From Pseudomonas sp. BP8 (lineage in GTDB: Bacteria; Pseudomonadota; Gammaproteobacteria; Pseudomonadales; Pseudomonadaceae): DNA of 64,000 bases. The number at the start of each line of letters is the position of its first letter. Position 1 is the first letter of the stretch. This document shows positions 16,131 through 23,400 of the stretch, in pieces. The notes beneath the pieces are model-generated. The model was given only the letters and a program-made list of their open reading frames with translations. It was not told the origin of the DNA and ran no database searches. The translations under genes were made by a program, and so were the position numbers. The stretch lies in assembly GCF_017875955.1 (NCBI RefSeq), contig NZ_JAGINK010000001.1:5923501-5987500 (forward strand). The letters run 5' to 3'.

Positions 16131-17003
16131 ATGAGCCAAGACCTGCCTTACCTTTTCGATGCCACCGACGCTACCTTCCAGCAACTGGTCATCGACAACT
16201 CCTTCCACAAGCCGGTGCTGGTGGACTTCTGGGCCGAGTGGTGTGCGCCGTGCAAGGCACTGATGCCGCTGCTGGAGAAGATCGCCGAGGGTTACCAGGG
16301 CGAGCTGCTGCTGGCCAAGATCAACTGCGACGTCGAGCAGCAGGTGGTGGCCCAGTTCGGCATCCGCAGCCTGCCGACCGTGGTGCTGTTCAAGGACGGC
16401 CAACCGGTCGACGGTTTTGCCGGTGCCCAGCCTGAGTCGGCCATCCGCGCCATGCTCGAACCGCATGTGCAATTGCCTGCACCGCCGACCGCCTCGCCGC
16501 TGGAGCAGGCCAAGGCGTTGTTCGCCGAAAGCCGTTTTGCCGATGCCGAGGCAACACTCAAGGCGCTGCTGGCCGAAGACAACAGCAACGCCGAAGGGTT
16601 GATCCTGTATGGCCGCTGCCTGGCTGAGCGTGGTGAGCTGGCTGAAGCTGAGGTGGTCCTCGATGCGGTCAAGACCGACGAGCACAAGGCTGCATTGGCC
16701 GGTGCCAAGGCCCAGCTGACCTTCCTGCGCCAGGCTGCCAGCCTGCCGGAGGCCGCCGAGCTGAAGACCCGCCTGGCGCAAAACCCGCAGGATGACGAGG
16801 CGGCGTATCAGCTGTGCATCCAGCAGTTGGCGCGCCAGCAGTACGATGCGGCGCTGGAAGGGTTGCTGAAGTTGTTCCAGCGTAACCGTGGCTATGAGAA
16901 CGGGCTGCCGCACAAGGCCTTGCTGCAGGTGTTCGAGCTGCTGGGGAACGAGCATCCGCTGGTGGGTGTTTATCGGCGCAAGCTGTTTGCTGCGATGTAC
17001 TGA
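16131..17003 (+). CDS. thioredoxin-domain co-chaperone (CnoX/YbbN family)
   Basis: Of 290 residues, about 1-110 form a thioredoxin fold with the active-site pair W-C-A-P-C-K near residue 37 and the cis-proline LPTVVLF. Residues about 120-285 are helical TPR-like repeats (ALFAESRFADAEATLKALL; YDAALEGLLKLFQRNRGYENG). CnoX proteins hold unfolded clients and pass them to GroEL or DnaK. E. coli CnoX has lost the first cysteine, whereas both are present here, so redox activity is plausible. Confidence 0.88.
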   Translation: MSQDLPYLFDATDATFQQLVIDNSFHKPVLVDFWAEWCAPCKALMPLLEKIAEGYQGELLLAKINCDVEQQVVAQFGIRSLPTVVLFKDGQPVDGFAGAQPESAIRAMLEPHVQLPAPPTASPLEQAKALFAESRFADAEATLKALLAEDNSNAEGLILYGRCLAERGELAEAEVVLDAVKTDEHKAALAGAKAQLTFLRQAASLPEAAELKTRLAQNPQDDEAAYQLCIQQLARQQYDAALEGLLKLFQRNRGYENGLPHKALLQVFELLGNEHPLVGVYRRKLFAAMY

Positions 17004-17090
17004 TCCGAAGGCCTCTTCGCGGGGCCATACTCAATGCGGTTCACTTAAGAATGCCGGGGCCGCTGCGCTGCCCCGACGCTGCCACAGGCA
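17004..17090. repeat. REP remnant and hairpin between convergent genes
   Basis: A partial REP core (CCTCTTCGCGGGGCC) follows the trx-like gene, then GGGGCCGCTGCGCTGCCCC, an imperfect hairpin that could terminate both converging transcripts. Confidence 0.5.
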
Positions 17091-17435
17091 TTAGCCGATC
17101 CAGTGATACAGCGGCGCATCCGCCCCGCTTTCCACTTTGACCTCACTGCTATGGCGCAACCGCACCAGCAAGCGCTTGCCCGCCGCCGTGCTTCCGGCCA
17201 ACCCCTCCAGCCGCTCGAGCAACTCAGGCCCGCTCATCTGCCCCGCCTCGCGCAGTACCGCGCGCGCCGCCGACCACTGTCCATCATCCTGGCGCGGCAT
17301 TGGCGTTGCTGGAGCGGAAACCGTCGACACCTGTTCAGGCACCTCGACCTGCCGCCCCAACTGCGCCCACTCCGCCGGCTCCAGCTCAATGGTCAGATCC
17401 ACCGGCCAGTCGCCGATCGTTCCACGTATTCTCAC
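17091..17435 (-). CDS. conserved hypothetical protein
   Basis: The 114-residue soluble protein begins MRIRGTIGDWPVDLTIELEPAEWAQL and ends in a short basic and aromatic segment (LLVRLRHSSEVKVESG...YHWIG). There is no signal peptide or membrane helix and no motif I recognise. It is transcribed away from the zinc operon; its start is 87 bases from the Zur-like box at 17523-17535. Codon use looks native. Confidence 0.65.
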   Translation of the reverse strand: MRIRGTIGDWPVDLTIELEPAEWAQLGRQVEVPEQVSTVSAPATPMPRQDDGQWSAARAVLREAGQMSGPELLERLEGLAGSTAAGKRLLVRLRHSSEVKVESGADAPLYHWIG

Positions 17436-17522
17436 GGTGCCTTTCCTCGATGCTGGTCAATGACCCGCATGCTCCCACGACATGAAACCTTCGCCAAGCG
17501 GCTGGCGCGCTTGAGAAAAGTT

Positions 17523-17535
17523 GTTATAACATAAC
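17523..17535. promoter_or_regulatory. Zur-like operator
   Basis: GTTAT-AAC-ATAAC is a 5-bp inverted repeat with a 3-base centre, matching the core of gammaproteobacterial Zur boxes (GTTATAxxATAAC-like). It lies 32 bp upstream of the gene for a histidine-rich, zinc-linked periplasmic protein. Regulation by zinc is inferred from the site and the operon content. Confidence 0.7.
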
Positions 17536-17567
17536 CAAATATTCAGCCCCTGCTCTCGGAGTCGTCC

Positions 17568-18131
17568 ATGCGCCGCCTGCTCCTCGCCCTGCCCTTTGCT
17601 CTTCTTCCACTGGCCGTGGCCCATGCCCACGACGAGCATGACCACGATCACGACCATGCCCATGGCAGCCTCGGTGCCCACGAACACGGCGTCGCGCGCC
17701 TGAACGCGGTGCTCGAAGGCAAAACCCTGGAGCTCGAGCTGGACAGCCCGGCGATGAACCTGGTCGGCTTCGAACATGCCGCCAGCAGCGACACCGACAA
17801 GGCCAAGGTCGCCGCCGTGCGCCAGCAGCTCGAACAACCGCTGAAGCTGTTCGGCCTGGCCAAGGCAGCCGGTTGCAGCGAAGAAGCGCAAGAGCTGGAA
17901 AGCCCGCTGTTCGGCAGCGAACCCGATGGCGATGCACATGAGCACCAACACAGCGACATCCACGCGCATTATCAGCTGACCTGCGCGACCCCGGACAGGC
18001 TCGCCAGCATCGACCTGAGCCCGCTGTTCAAGGCCTTCCCGGCCACCCAGAAAATCAACCTGCAACTGATCGGGCCTAACGGCCAGAAGGGTGTCGAAGC
18101 CACGCCCGCCAAGGCCGTGGTCGCCTTCTGA
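17568..18131 (+). CDS. zrgA: ZrgA-family (DUF2796) zinc-associated periplasmic protein
   Basis: The 187-residue protein has a signal peptide ending AVAHA, a histidine/aspartate-rich metal-binding run at residues 19-41 (DEHDHDHDHAHG...AHEHG), a second cluster near 126 (DAHEHQHSDIHAHY), and a DUF2796 core. The family name comes from the Zur-regulated zinc system ZrgA of Vibrio. It is first in an operon with an ABC ATPase, a permease and a DUF3299 protein behind a Zur-like box. A zinc capture or delivery role is likely. Confidence 0.85.
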   Translation: MRRLLLALPFALLPLAVAHAHDEHDHDHDHAHGSLGAHEHGVARLNAVLEGKTLELELDSPAMNLVGFEHAASSDTDKAKVAAVRQQLEQPLKLFGLAKAAGCSEEAQELESPLFGSEPDGDAHEHQHSDIHAHYQLTCATPDRLASIDLSPLFKAFPATQKINLQLIGPNGQKGVEATPAKAVVAF

Positions 18132-18842
18132 ATGAGCCAGCCGCTGATCGACGTGCATGACCTGGTGTTTGCCTGGCCCGGCCAACCGCCCCTGCTGGAT
18201 ATCCCCCAGTTCCGCCTGGAGGCTGGCGAGGCGCTGTTCCTCAAAGGCCCCAGCGGCAGTGGCAAGACCACCCTGCTCGGCCTGATCGGCGGGGTCAACC
18301 TGGCCCGGCAAGGCCGCATCAGCCTGCTCGGCCAGCCGTTGGCCGAGCTAGGCCAAGGCGCCCGCGATCGTTTTCGGGTCGATCACACCGGCTATATCTT
18401 CCAGCAGTTCAACCTGCTGCCGTTTCTCTCGGTGCGGGAAAACGTCGAGCTGCCCTGTCGCTTCTCGCGCAGCCGTGCTGCACGCGCCAGCCAGCGGCAT
18501 GGCAGTGTCGACCAGGCCGCCGCCGTGCTGCTCGCGCATCTGGGCCTGGATGATCCGGCGCTGCTCGCACGCCGCGCCGACAACCTGTCGATCGGCCAGC
18601 AGCAGCGCGTGGCCGCAGCGCGCGCATTGATCGGCCAGCCCGAGTTGGTGATTGCCGACGAGCCGACCTCGGCGCTCGACGCCGATACCCGCGAAGCCTT
18701 CATCCGCCTGCTGTTCGACGAGTGCCGCGCGGCGGGTTCCAGCCTGTTGTTCGTCAGCCATGACCAGAGCTTGGCACCGCTGTTCGACCGTCACCTGTCC
18801 CTGGCCGAACTCAATCGCGCCGCCACGCCCCGGGAGGCCTGA
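18132..18842 (+). CDS. ABC transporter ATP-binding protein (MacB/LolD type)
   Basis: The 236-residue ATPase has Walker A GPSGSGKTTLLGL near residue 39, Q-loop FQQFNLLPFLSV near 91, signature LSIGQQQRVAAARAL near 152, Walker B LVIADEPTSALD near 174 and the switch His in FVSHDQ. Such ATPases pair with FtsX-like permeases, as encoded next. The ATG follows the zrgA stop directly (TGAATG), showing tight coupling. It likely powers an envelope process linked to zinc rather than classical import. Confidence 0.9.
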   Translation: MSQPLIDVHDLVFAWPGQPPLLDIPQFRLEAGEALFLKGPSGSGKTTLLGLIGGVNLARQGRISLLGQPLAELGQGARDRFRVDHTGYIFQQFNLLPFLSVRENVELPCRFSRSRAARASQRHGSVDQAAAVLLAHLGLDDPALLARRADNLSIGQQQRVAAARALIGQPELVIADEPTSALDADTREAFIRLLFDECRAAGSSLLFVSHDQSLAPLFDRHLSLAELNRAATPREA

Positions 18843-20107
18843 TGTACCTGCTCCGTCTTGCCCTGGCCAGCCTGGCCAACCGGCGTTTCACCGCCTTTCT
18901 CACGGCCTTTGCGATTGCCCTGTCGGTGTGCCTGCTGTTGGCCGTCGAACGCGTGCGCACCGAAGCCCGCGCCAGCTTTGCCAGCACCATCAGCGGCACC
19001 GACCTGATCGTCGGAGCCCGGTCTGGCTCGGTCAACCTGTTGCTGTATTCGGTGTTTCGCATCGGCAACGCCACCAATAACATCCGCTGGGACAGTTACC
19101 AGCACTACGCCAAGGACCCGCGGGTGAAATGGGCGATCCCGATTTCACTCGGTGACTCGCACCGCGGCTATCGGGTGATGGGCACCACCGGCGATTACTT
19201 CAGCCACTACCAGTATGGTCGCCGCCAGCACCTGGAGGTCAGCCAGGGCCGGCCGTTCGCCGACGATCCGTTCGAGGTGGTGCTCGGCGCCGAGGTAGCC
19301 GATGCCTTGCACTACTCGCTTGGCGACAAGCTGGTGCTGGCCCATGGCGTTGCCGCCATCAGCCTGGTCAAGCACGATGACAAGCCGTTCACCGTGGTCG
19401 GCGTGCTCAAGCGCACCGGCACCCCGGTCGACCGCACCTTGCACATCAGCCTGGCCGGCATGGAGGCCATCCACGTCGATTGGCACAATGGCGTGCCCGC
19501 GCGTGGCGCCGGCCGGATCAGTGCCGAGCAGGCGCGCGGCATGGACCTGCAGCCGGCGGCAATCACCGCCTTCATGCTCGGCCTGAACAACAAGATCGCC
19601 ACCTTCAGCCTGCAGCGCGAGATCAACGAATTCCGTAACGAACCACTGCTGGCGATCCTGCCCGGGGTCGCCCTGCAGGAGCTGTGGAGCCTGATGGGCA
19701 CGGCCGAGCAGGCGCTGTTCGTGGTCTCGCTGTTCGTCGTGCTGACCGGGCTGATAGGCATGCTCACGGCGATTCTTACCAGTCTCAATGAGCGTCGGCG
19801 GGAGATGGCCATTCTGCGCTCAGTCGGCGCCAGGCCGTGGCACATCGCCGGTTTGCTGGTGCTCGAAGCGCTGGCACTGGCCGTGGCCGGGATCATTGCC
19901 GGGCTGGGCCTGTTGTACGCGGGCATCGCCCTGGCGCAGGGTTACGTGCAGGCCAACTATGGCTTGTACCTGCCGCTAGCCTGGCCGAGCGCGCACGAGT
20001 GGACGTTGCTGGCTATCATCCTCGGGGCGGCGTTGCTGATGGGCAGCGTGCCGGCGTGGCGTGCCTATCGGCAGTCGCTGGCTGATGGCCTGTCGATCCA
20101 TTTGTGA
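18842..20107 (+). CDS. ABC transporter permease, FtsX/MacB-like
   Basis: The 421-residue membrane protein has one N-terminal helix (ANRRFTAFLTAFAIALSVCLLLAVERV), a large periplasmic domain (about 40-270) and three C-terminal helices with the FtsX-type loop TSLNERRREMAILRSVGARPWHI. It overlaps the ATPase stop by one base (TGATG). This architecture usually couples ATP hydrolysis to work in the periplasm. The operon ties it to ZrgA. Confidence 0.88.
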   Translation: MYLLRLALASLANRRFTAFLTAFAIALSVCLLLAVERVRTEARASFASTISGTDLIVGARSGSVNLLLYSVFRIGNATNNIRWDSYQHYAKDPRVKWAIPISLGDSHRGYRVMGTTGDYFSHYQYGRRQHLEVSQGRPFADDPFEVVLGAEVADALHYSLGDKLVLAHGVAAISLVKHDDKPFTVVGVLKRTGTPVDRTLHISLAGMEAIHVDWHNGVPARGAGRISAEQARGMDLQPAAITAFMLGLNNKIATFSLQREINEFRNEPLLAILPGVALQELWSLMGTAEQALFVVSLFVVLTGLIGMLTAILTSLNERRREMAILRSVGARPWHIAGLLVLEALALAVAGIIAGLGLLYAGIALAQGYVQANYGLYLPLAWPSAHEWTLLAIILGAALLMGSVPAWRAYRQSLADGLSIHL

Positions 20108-20115
20108 GAATTGCC

Positions 20116-20658
20116 ATGTCTTGTGCAAGTAGTACTGTGCGACCGCTGCAGAGCCTCCTGTTGCTGCTGATGTTGCTGACCACACCCCTGTGGGCCAGCG
20201 AACCGCGCGAGCTGGACTGGCCGGCATTGATTCCCGAAGGCGCCCCGGTGATCCCGCCGCAACTGGCGCCACTGCATGATCTCTCGCAGATCGGCGACGC
20301 CCTCGCTGCCGAGGCCGCGCCCGCGGCCCAGCAGCAGTCGCCCAACGCCCCGGTGGTCAAAGCGCTGGATAATCAGCAGGTCAAGCTGCCGGGTTACATC
20401 GTGCCGCTGGAGGTCAGCGAGGAAGGCCGCACCACCGAGTTTCTCCTGGTGCCGTACTACGGCGCCTGCATCCACGTGCCGCCGCCGCCGTCGAACCAGA
20501 TCGTGCATATTTTCAGCGAGATGGGGGTGCGCGTGGAGGACCTCTACCAGCCCTACTGGATCGAGGGCCGCATGCAGGTCAAAGCCTCCAGCAGCGAACT
20601 GGCGGATGCCGGATACCAGATGGCCGCAGAGAAAATCTACGCCTATGAGCTGAAATGA
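20116..20658 (+). CDS. DUF3299 lipoprotein-like/secreted protein
   Basis: The 180-residue protein has an N-terminal hydrophobic export signal (LLLLLMLLTTPLWASEP) and a DUF3299 core with the hallmark LPGYIVPLEV...FLLVPYYGACIHVPPPPSNQIVH, whose single Cys-His pair could bind metal. It ends the zinc-linked operon. Two starts are possible: ATG 20116, used here, and GTG 20104, which overlaps the permease stop by 4 bases. Function is unknown. Confidence 0.8.
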   Translation: MSCASSTVRPLQSLLLLLMLLTTPLWASEPRELDWPALIPEGAPVIPPQLAPLHDLSQIGDALAAEAAPAAQQQSPNAPVVKALDNQQVKLPGYIVPLEVSEEGRTTEFLLVPYYGACIHVPPPPSNQIVHIFSEMGVRVEDLYQPYWIEGRMQVKASSSELADAGYQMAAEKIYAYELK

Positions 20659-20688
20659 GAACTGTTCCCGGTTTATGAAGCCCGTTCT

Positions 20689-20702
20689 TTGAGCTGGGTC
20701 AA
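20689..20702. promoter_or_regulatory. ANR/FNR-like box upstream of oprG
   Basis: TTGA-GCTGGG-TCAA matches the outer half-sites of the ANR consensus TTGAT-N4-ATCAA with both inner bases changed. It lies 65 bp upstream of the oprG ATG, a distance that would suit an activator at about -41. P. aeruginosa OprG is known to be anaerobically induced. Confidence 0.6.
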
Positions 20703-20767
20703 ACAATTGGTTTAGACGGCTCCGTACCATTGGACTACTTGATTACCAACGTCCTTTCGGAGCTTCC

Positions 20768-21451
20768 ATGAACAAGTCCTTGCTCGGCGCCTCGCTCGTT
20801 GCCTTGGCGCTCGTAGCGCCTGTTGCCCACGCTCACCAGGCGGGGGATTTCATTCTTCGCGCGGGCGCCATCACCACCGCCCCGAACGAAAGCAGCAGCG
20901 ATCTGAAGTTCGACGGCAACAAGGTGTCGGGCACCAAGGCAACCCTGGACAGCGACACCCAGCTGGGACTTGCCTTCGCCTATATGCTCACCGACCACAT
21001 CGGTCTTGAACTGCTGGCAGCCACGCCGTTTCAGCACACCGTAGGGGTCAAGGGCCTGGGCGGCGGCCTGGACGGCAAGCTGGCCGACATCAAGCAACTG
21101 CCACCGACCTTGTCGCTGCAGTACTACCCGATGGAGCCGGCGTCGAAGTTTCAGCCGTATGTGGGTGTCGGCATCAACTACACGCTGTTCTTCGATGAAG
21201 ACCTGAGCAGCGAGCGCAAGCAGCAGGGCTTCAGCAACCTCAAGTTGCAGGACTCGGTTGGCATCGCAGGGCAAGTGGGCATGGACTACATGCTCACCGA
21301 CAACCTGCTGGTCAACGCCGCCGTCTGGTACGTCGACATCGACACCAAAGCCACCGTCGACGGCCCAAGCGCGCTGGGCTACAGCAAGACCAAGGTGAAT
21401 GTGGAAGTCGATCCCTGGGTCTACATGGTCGGTATCGGCTACAAGTTCTGA
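20768..21451 (+). CDS. oprG: outer-membrane protein OprG (OmpW family)
   Basis: The 227-residue protein has a signal peptide cleaved after APVAHA and the eight-stranded OmpW barrel, opening with AGDFILRAGAITTAP and closing with the C-terminal motif VYMVGIGYKF (terminal Phe). OprG forms a channel for small hydrophobic or amino-acid solutes. The promoter region carries an ANR-like site. Its last 13 bases overlap the 3' end of the convergent MFS gene. Confidence 0.94.
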   Translation: MNKSLLGASLVALALVAPVAHAHQAGDFILRAGAITTAPNESSSDLKFDGNKVSGTKATLDSDTQLGLAFAYMLTDHIGLELLAATPFQHTVGVKGLGGGLDGKLADIKQLPPTLSLQYYPMEPASKFQPYVGVGINYTLFFDEDLSSERKQQGFSNLKLQDSVGIAGQVGMDYMLTDNLLVNAAVWYVDIDTKATVDGPSALGYSKTKVNVEVDPWVYMVGIGYKF

Positions 21452-22692
21452 TCCACCGCCTGACCCTGCAGGCGCGCCGCAGCGCAGCGCCTGCAGGTGT
21501 GGTGAACACGCCATAGGTAGAGCCAATACGCCAAGGCCGTCACACTCACCCCCGCGCCCAACCCGCACACCGCCCCCCATCCCCAGCGCGCATACACCCA
21601 GCTCGCCGCCACTGCGCCCAAGCCACTGCCCACCGAATAGCAACACATGTAGGCGCCGATCAACCGGCTGGCCATGTCACCCCGGCCCGCCAGCAACAGT
21701 GTCTGATTGGTGACATGCACCGCCTGCACCGCGAAGTCCAGCATCAGCACGCCCACTACCAGCGCCAGCAGCGACTGCTCAACGAAGGCACTCGCGATCC
21801 ACGACAAGCTCAGTACCACCAGCGCCAGCCCCGTGCTGCGCTGCCCATGGCCCTGGTCGGCCAGCCGCCCCGCGCGTGACGCCGCCAACGCACCGGCAAT
21901 CCCGGCCAGGCCGAACAGGCCGATCTGGCCTTGACTCAAGGCCAGCGGCGCAGCACTCAGCGGCAACACCATGGCACTCCACAGCACGCTGAAGGCGGCA
22001 AAGATCAACAACGCGAACATGCCCCGCTGGCGCAGCAGGCGATCATGTCGATACAAGGCGAACACCGATGACAGCAGCCGCAGATAGCTCCCGCTAGCGC
22101 CGACCTGCCTGGCGCTGGGCAGCGCCCACCACAGCATCAGGGCCATCAGCGACGACAGCCCTGCCGCACCCAGATAGACACTGCGCCAGCCAGCCAAATC
22201 GGCCACGCCCCCCGACACCAGCCGTGCCAGCAGAATACCCAGCACCACCCCGCTGGTGACGGTACCCACCGCCTGCCCTTGCTCGGCCGGCGTTGCCAGG
22301 GTCGCGGCATGCGCCACCACCACCTGCACCACCACCGCCATCAACCCGAGCGCGGCCATGGCGGCCAACAGGAATGCCCACTGCCAGGCCAGGCCGACCG
22401 CCAACAGCGCCAAGGCCGAACACAGCAACTGGCACAGGATCAGCCGCTTGCGATCGAACAGATCGCCCAGCGGCACCACCAGCAACAGGCCCAGCGCGTA
22501 ACCGGCCTGAGTCGCCCCGACCACCAGGCCGACCCGCTCGGTCGGCACCGCAAAGCTCTGCGCCATCGACTCGAGCAGCGGCTGGGCGAAATACACCGAG
22601 GCCACGGCCAATGCGCAGGTCATGGCGAGCAACAGTGTCAGAGGGCGAGTCAACTGGGTTGCACACCGGATGGAGTGCTGACTGGACGACAT
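21439..22692 (-). CDS. MFS transporter, DHA1 (drug/sugar efflux) type
   Basis: The 417-residue protein has 12 predicted helices, a motif A-like loop GDLFDRKRLILCQ near residue 75 and a second-half counterpart GRLADQGHGQR. It opens with VASVYFAQPLLESMAQSF, as in AraJ/YnfM-like exporters. It is divergent from the HxlR-type regulator at 22795, and an operator-like palindrome lies 20 bp before its ATG, so it is probably the regulator's target. The substrate is unknown. Confidence 0.88.
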   Translation of the reverse strand: MSSSQHSIRCATQLTRPLTLLLAMTCALAVASVYFAQPLLESMAQSFAVPTERVGLVVGATQAGYALGLLLVVPLGDLFDRKRLILCQLLCSALALLAVGLAWQWAFLLAAMAALGLMAVVVQVVVAHAATLATPAEQGQAVGTVTSGVVLGILLARLVSGGVADLAGWRSVYLGAAGLSSLMALMLWWALPSARQVGASGSYLRLLSSVFALYRHDRLLRQRGMFALLIFAAFSVLWSAMVLPLSAAPLALSQGQIGLFGLAGIAGALAASRAGRLADQGHGQRSTGLALVVLSLSWIASAFVEQSLLALVVGVLMLDFAVQAVHVTNQTLLLAGRGDMASRLIGAYMCCYSVGSGLGAVAASWVYARWGWGAVCGLGAGVSVTALAYWLYLWRVHHTCRRCAAARLQGQAVDQNL

Positions 22693-22711
22693 GAGGCGAT
22701 CCTTGGCATTC

Positions 22712-22730
22712 TGGTTTCAAATTGAAACCA
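22712..22730. promoter_or_regulatory. operator-like palindrome 1 (MFS side)
   Basis: TGGTTTCAAATTGAAACCA is a perfect 9+1+9 palindrome located 20 bp upstream of the MFS start. A second copy with 15 of 19 matching bases lies 41 bp further on. Confidence 0.75.
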
Positions 22731-22752
22731 CCTGCTGGCGTTTTAGCAAAGG

Positions 22753-22771
22753 TGGTTTTAATCTGCAACCA
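22753..22771. promoter_or_regulatory. operator-like palindrome 2 (regulator side)
   Basis: TGGTTTTAATCTGCAACCA repeats the first palindrome with four changes, start-to-start spacing 41 bp (about four helical turns). It lies 23 bp upstream of the regulator ATG, consistent with autoregulation. Confidence 0.65.
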
Positions 22772-22794
22772 GAATCCCTCGCAAGGCGTGCAGC

Positions 22795-23238
22795 ATGCTC
22801 GATGAACGCAACAACCAATGCCCAGTGGCCCGAGCCCTTGAGGTGATCGGCGATCGGTGGGCGCTGATGGTCCTGCGCGATGCCTTTGATGGCCTGCGCC
22901 GGTTCAGTGAATTCCAGAAAAACCTTGGCCTGGCCAAGAACATCCTCGCCTCGCGGCTAAAGCTGCTGGTGGAGAGTGGGCTGTTGGCGCTGCAGCCGGC
23001 TTCCGATGGCAGCGCGTACAAGGAGTACGTGCTGACTGAGAAAGGGCGCTCGGTGTTTCCGATCGTGATCGGCATGCGGCAGTGGGGGGAGCGGTTTTTG
23101 TTTGAGGCGGGGGAAGCGCGTTCGCAGGTGCTGGATAACGTCTTGGGGCAGCCAATCGAGACGTTGCAGGTGCGGGCCGGGGATGGTCGGGCGGTGGGCC
23201 CGGAGGAGTGTCATCGGCGGGTGGTGCGGCATTCCTGA
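22795..23238 (+). CDS. HxlR-family winged-helix transcriptional regulator
   Basis: The 147-residue protein has the HxlR domain at about residues 8-100: the N-terminal Cys in NNQCPVARALEVIGDRWALMVLRDAF, a recognition region RRFSEFQKNLGLAKNILASRLKLLVESGLL and the wing YVLTEKGRS. In several HxlR proteins this Cys senses electrophiles or thiol stress. It is divergent from an MFS exporter with two matching operators between, suggesting exporter control and self-control. Confidence 0.9.
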   Translation: MLDERNNQCPVARALEVIGDRWALMVLRDAFDGLRRFSEFQKNLGLAKNILASRLKLLVESGLLALQPASDGSAYKEYVLTEKGRSVFPIVIGMRQWGERFLFEAGEARSQVLDNVLGQPIETLQVRAGDGRAVGPEECHRRVVRHS

Positions 23239-23264
23239 GCTAGGCAATGTCGTGTTGTTTCGGT

Positions 23265-23371
23265 CCTCTTCGCGGGGCAAGTCGGATCGCCGCACCGCCG
23301 CTCCAGGAGGTGCGGCGTTCACAAAACCTGTGGGTGCGGCCTTGTGTCGCGAAAGGGGCGCGAAGCGCCCC
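23265..23371. repeat. REP-like elements, two types, with hairpin
   Basis: A TTCGCGGGGCAAGTCGGATC-type core (23269-23288) and a TGCGGCCTTGTGTCGCGAAAG-type core (about 23334-23354) lie in opposite orientation. The latter runs into GGGGCGC-GAA-GCGCCCC (23355-23371). They separate the ends of the regulator and epimerase genes and could terminate both. Confidence 0.75.
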
Positions 23372-23400
23372 CAGGATCGGAAGTGAACAACCTCAGTTGC

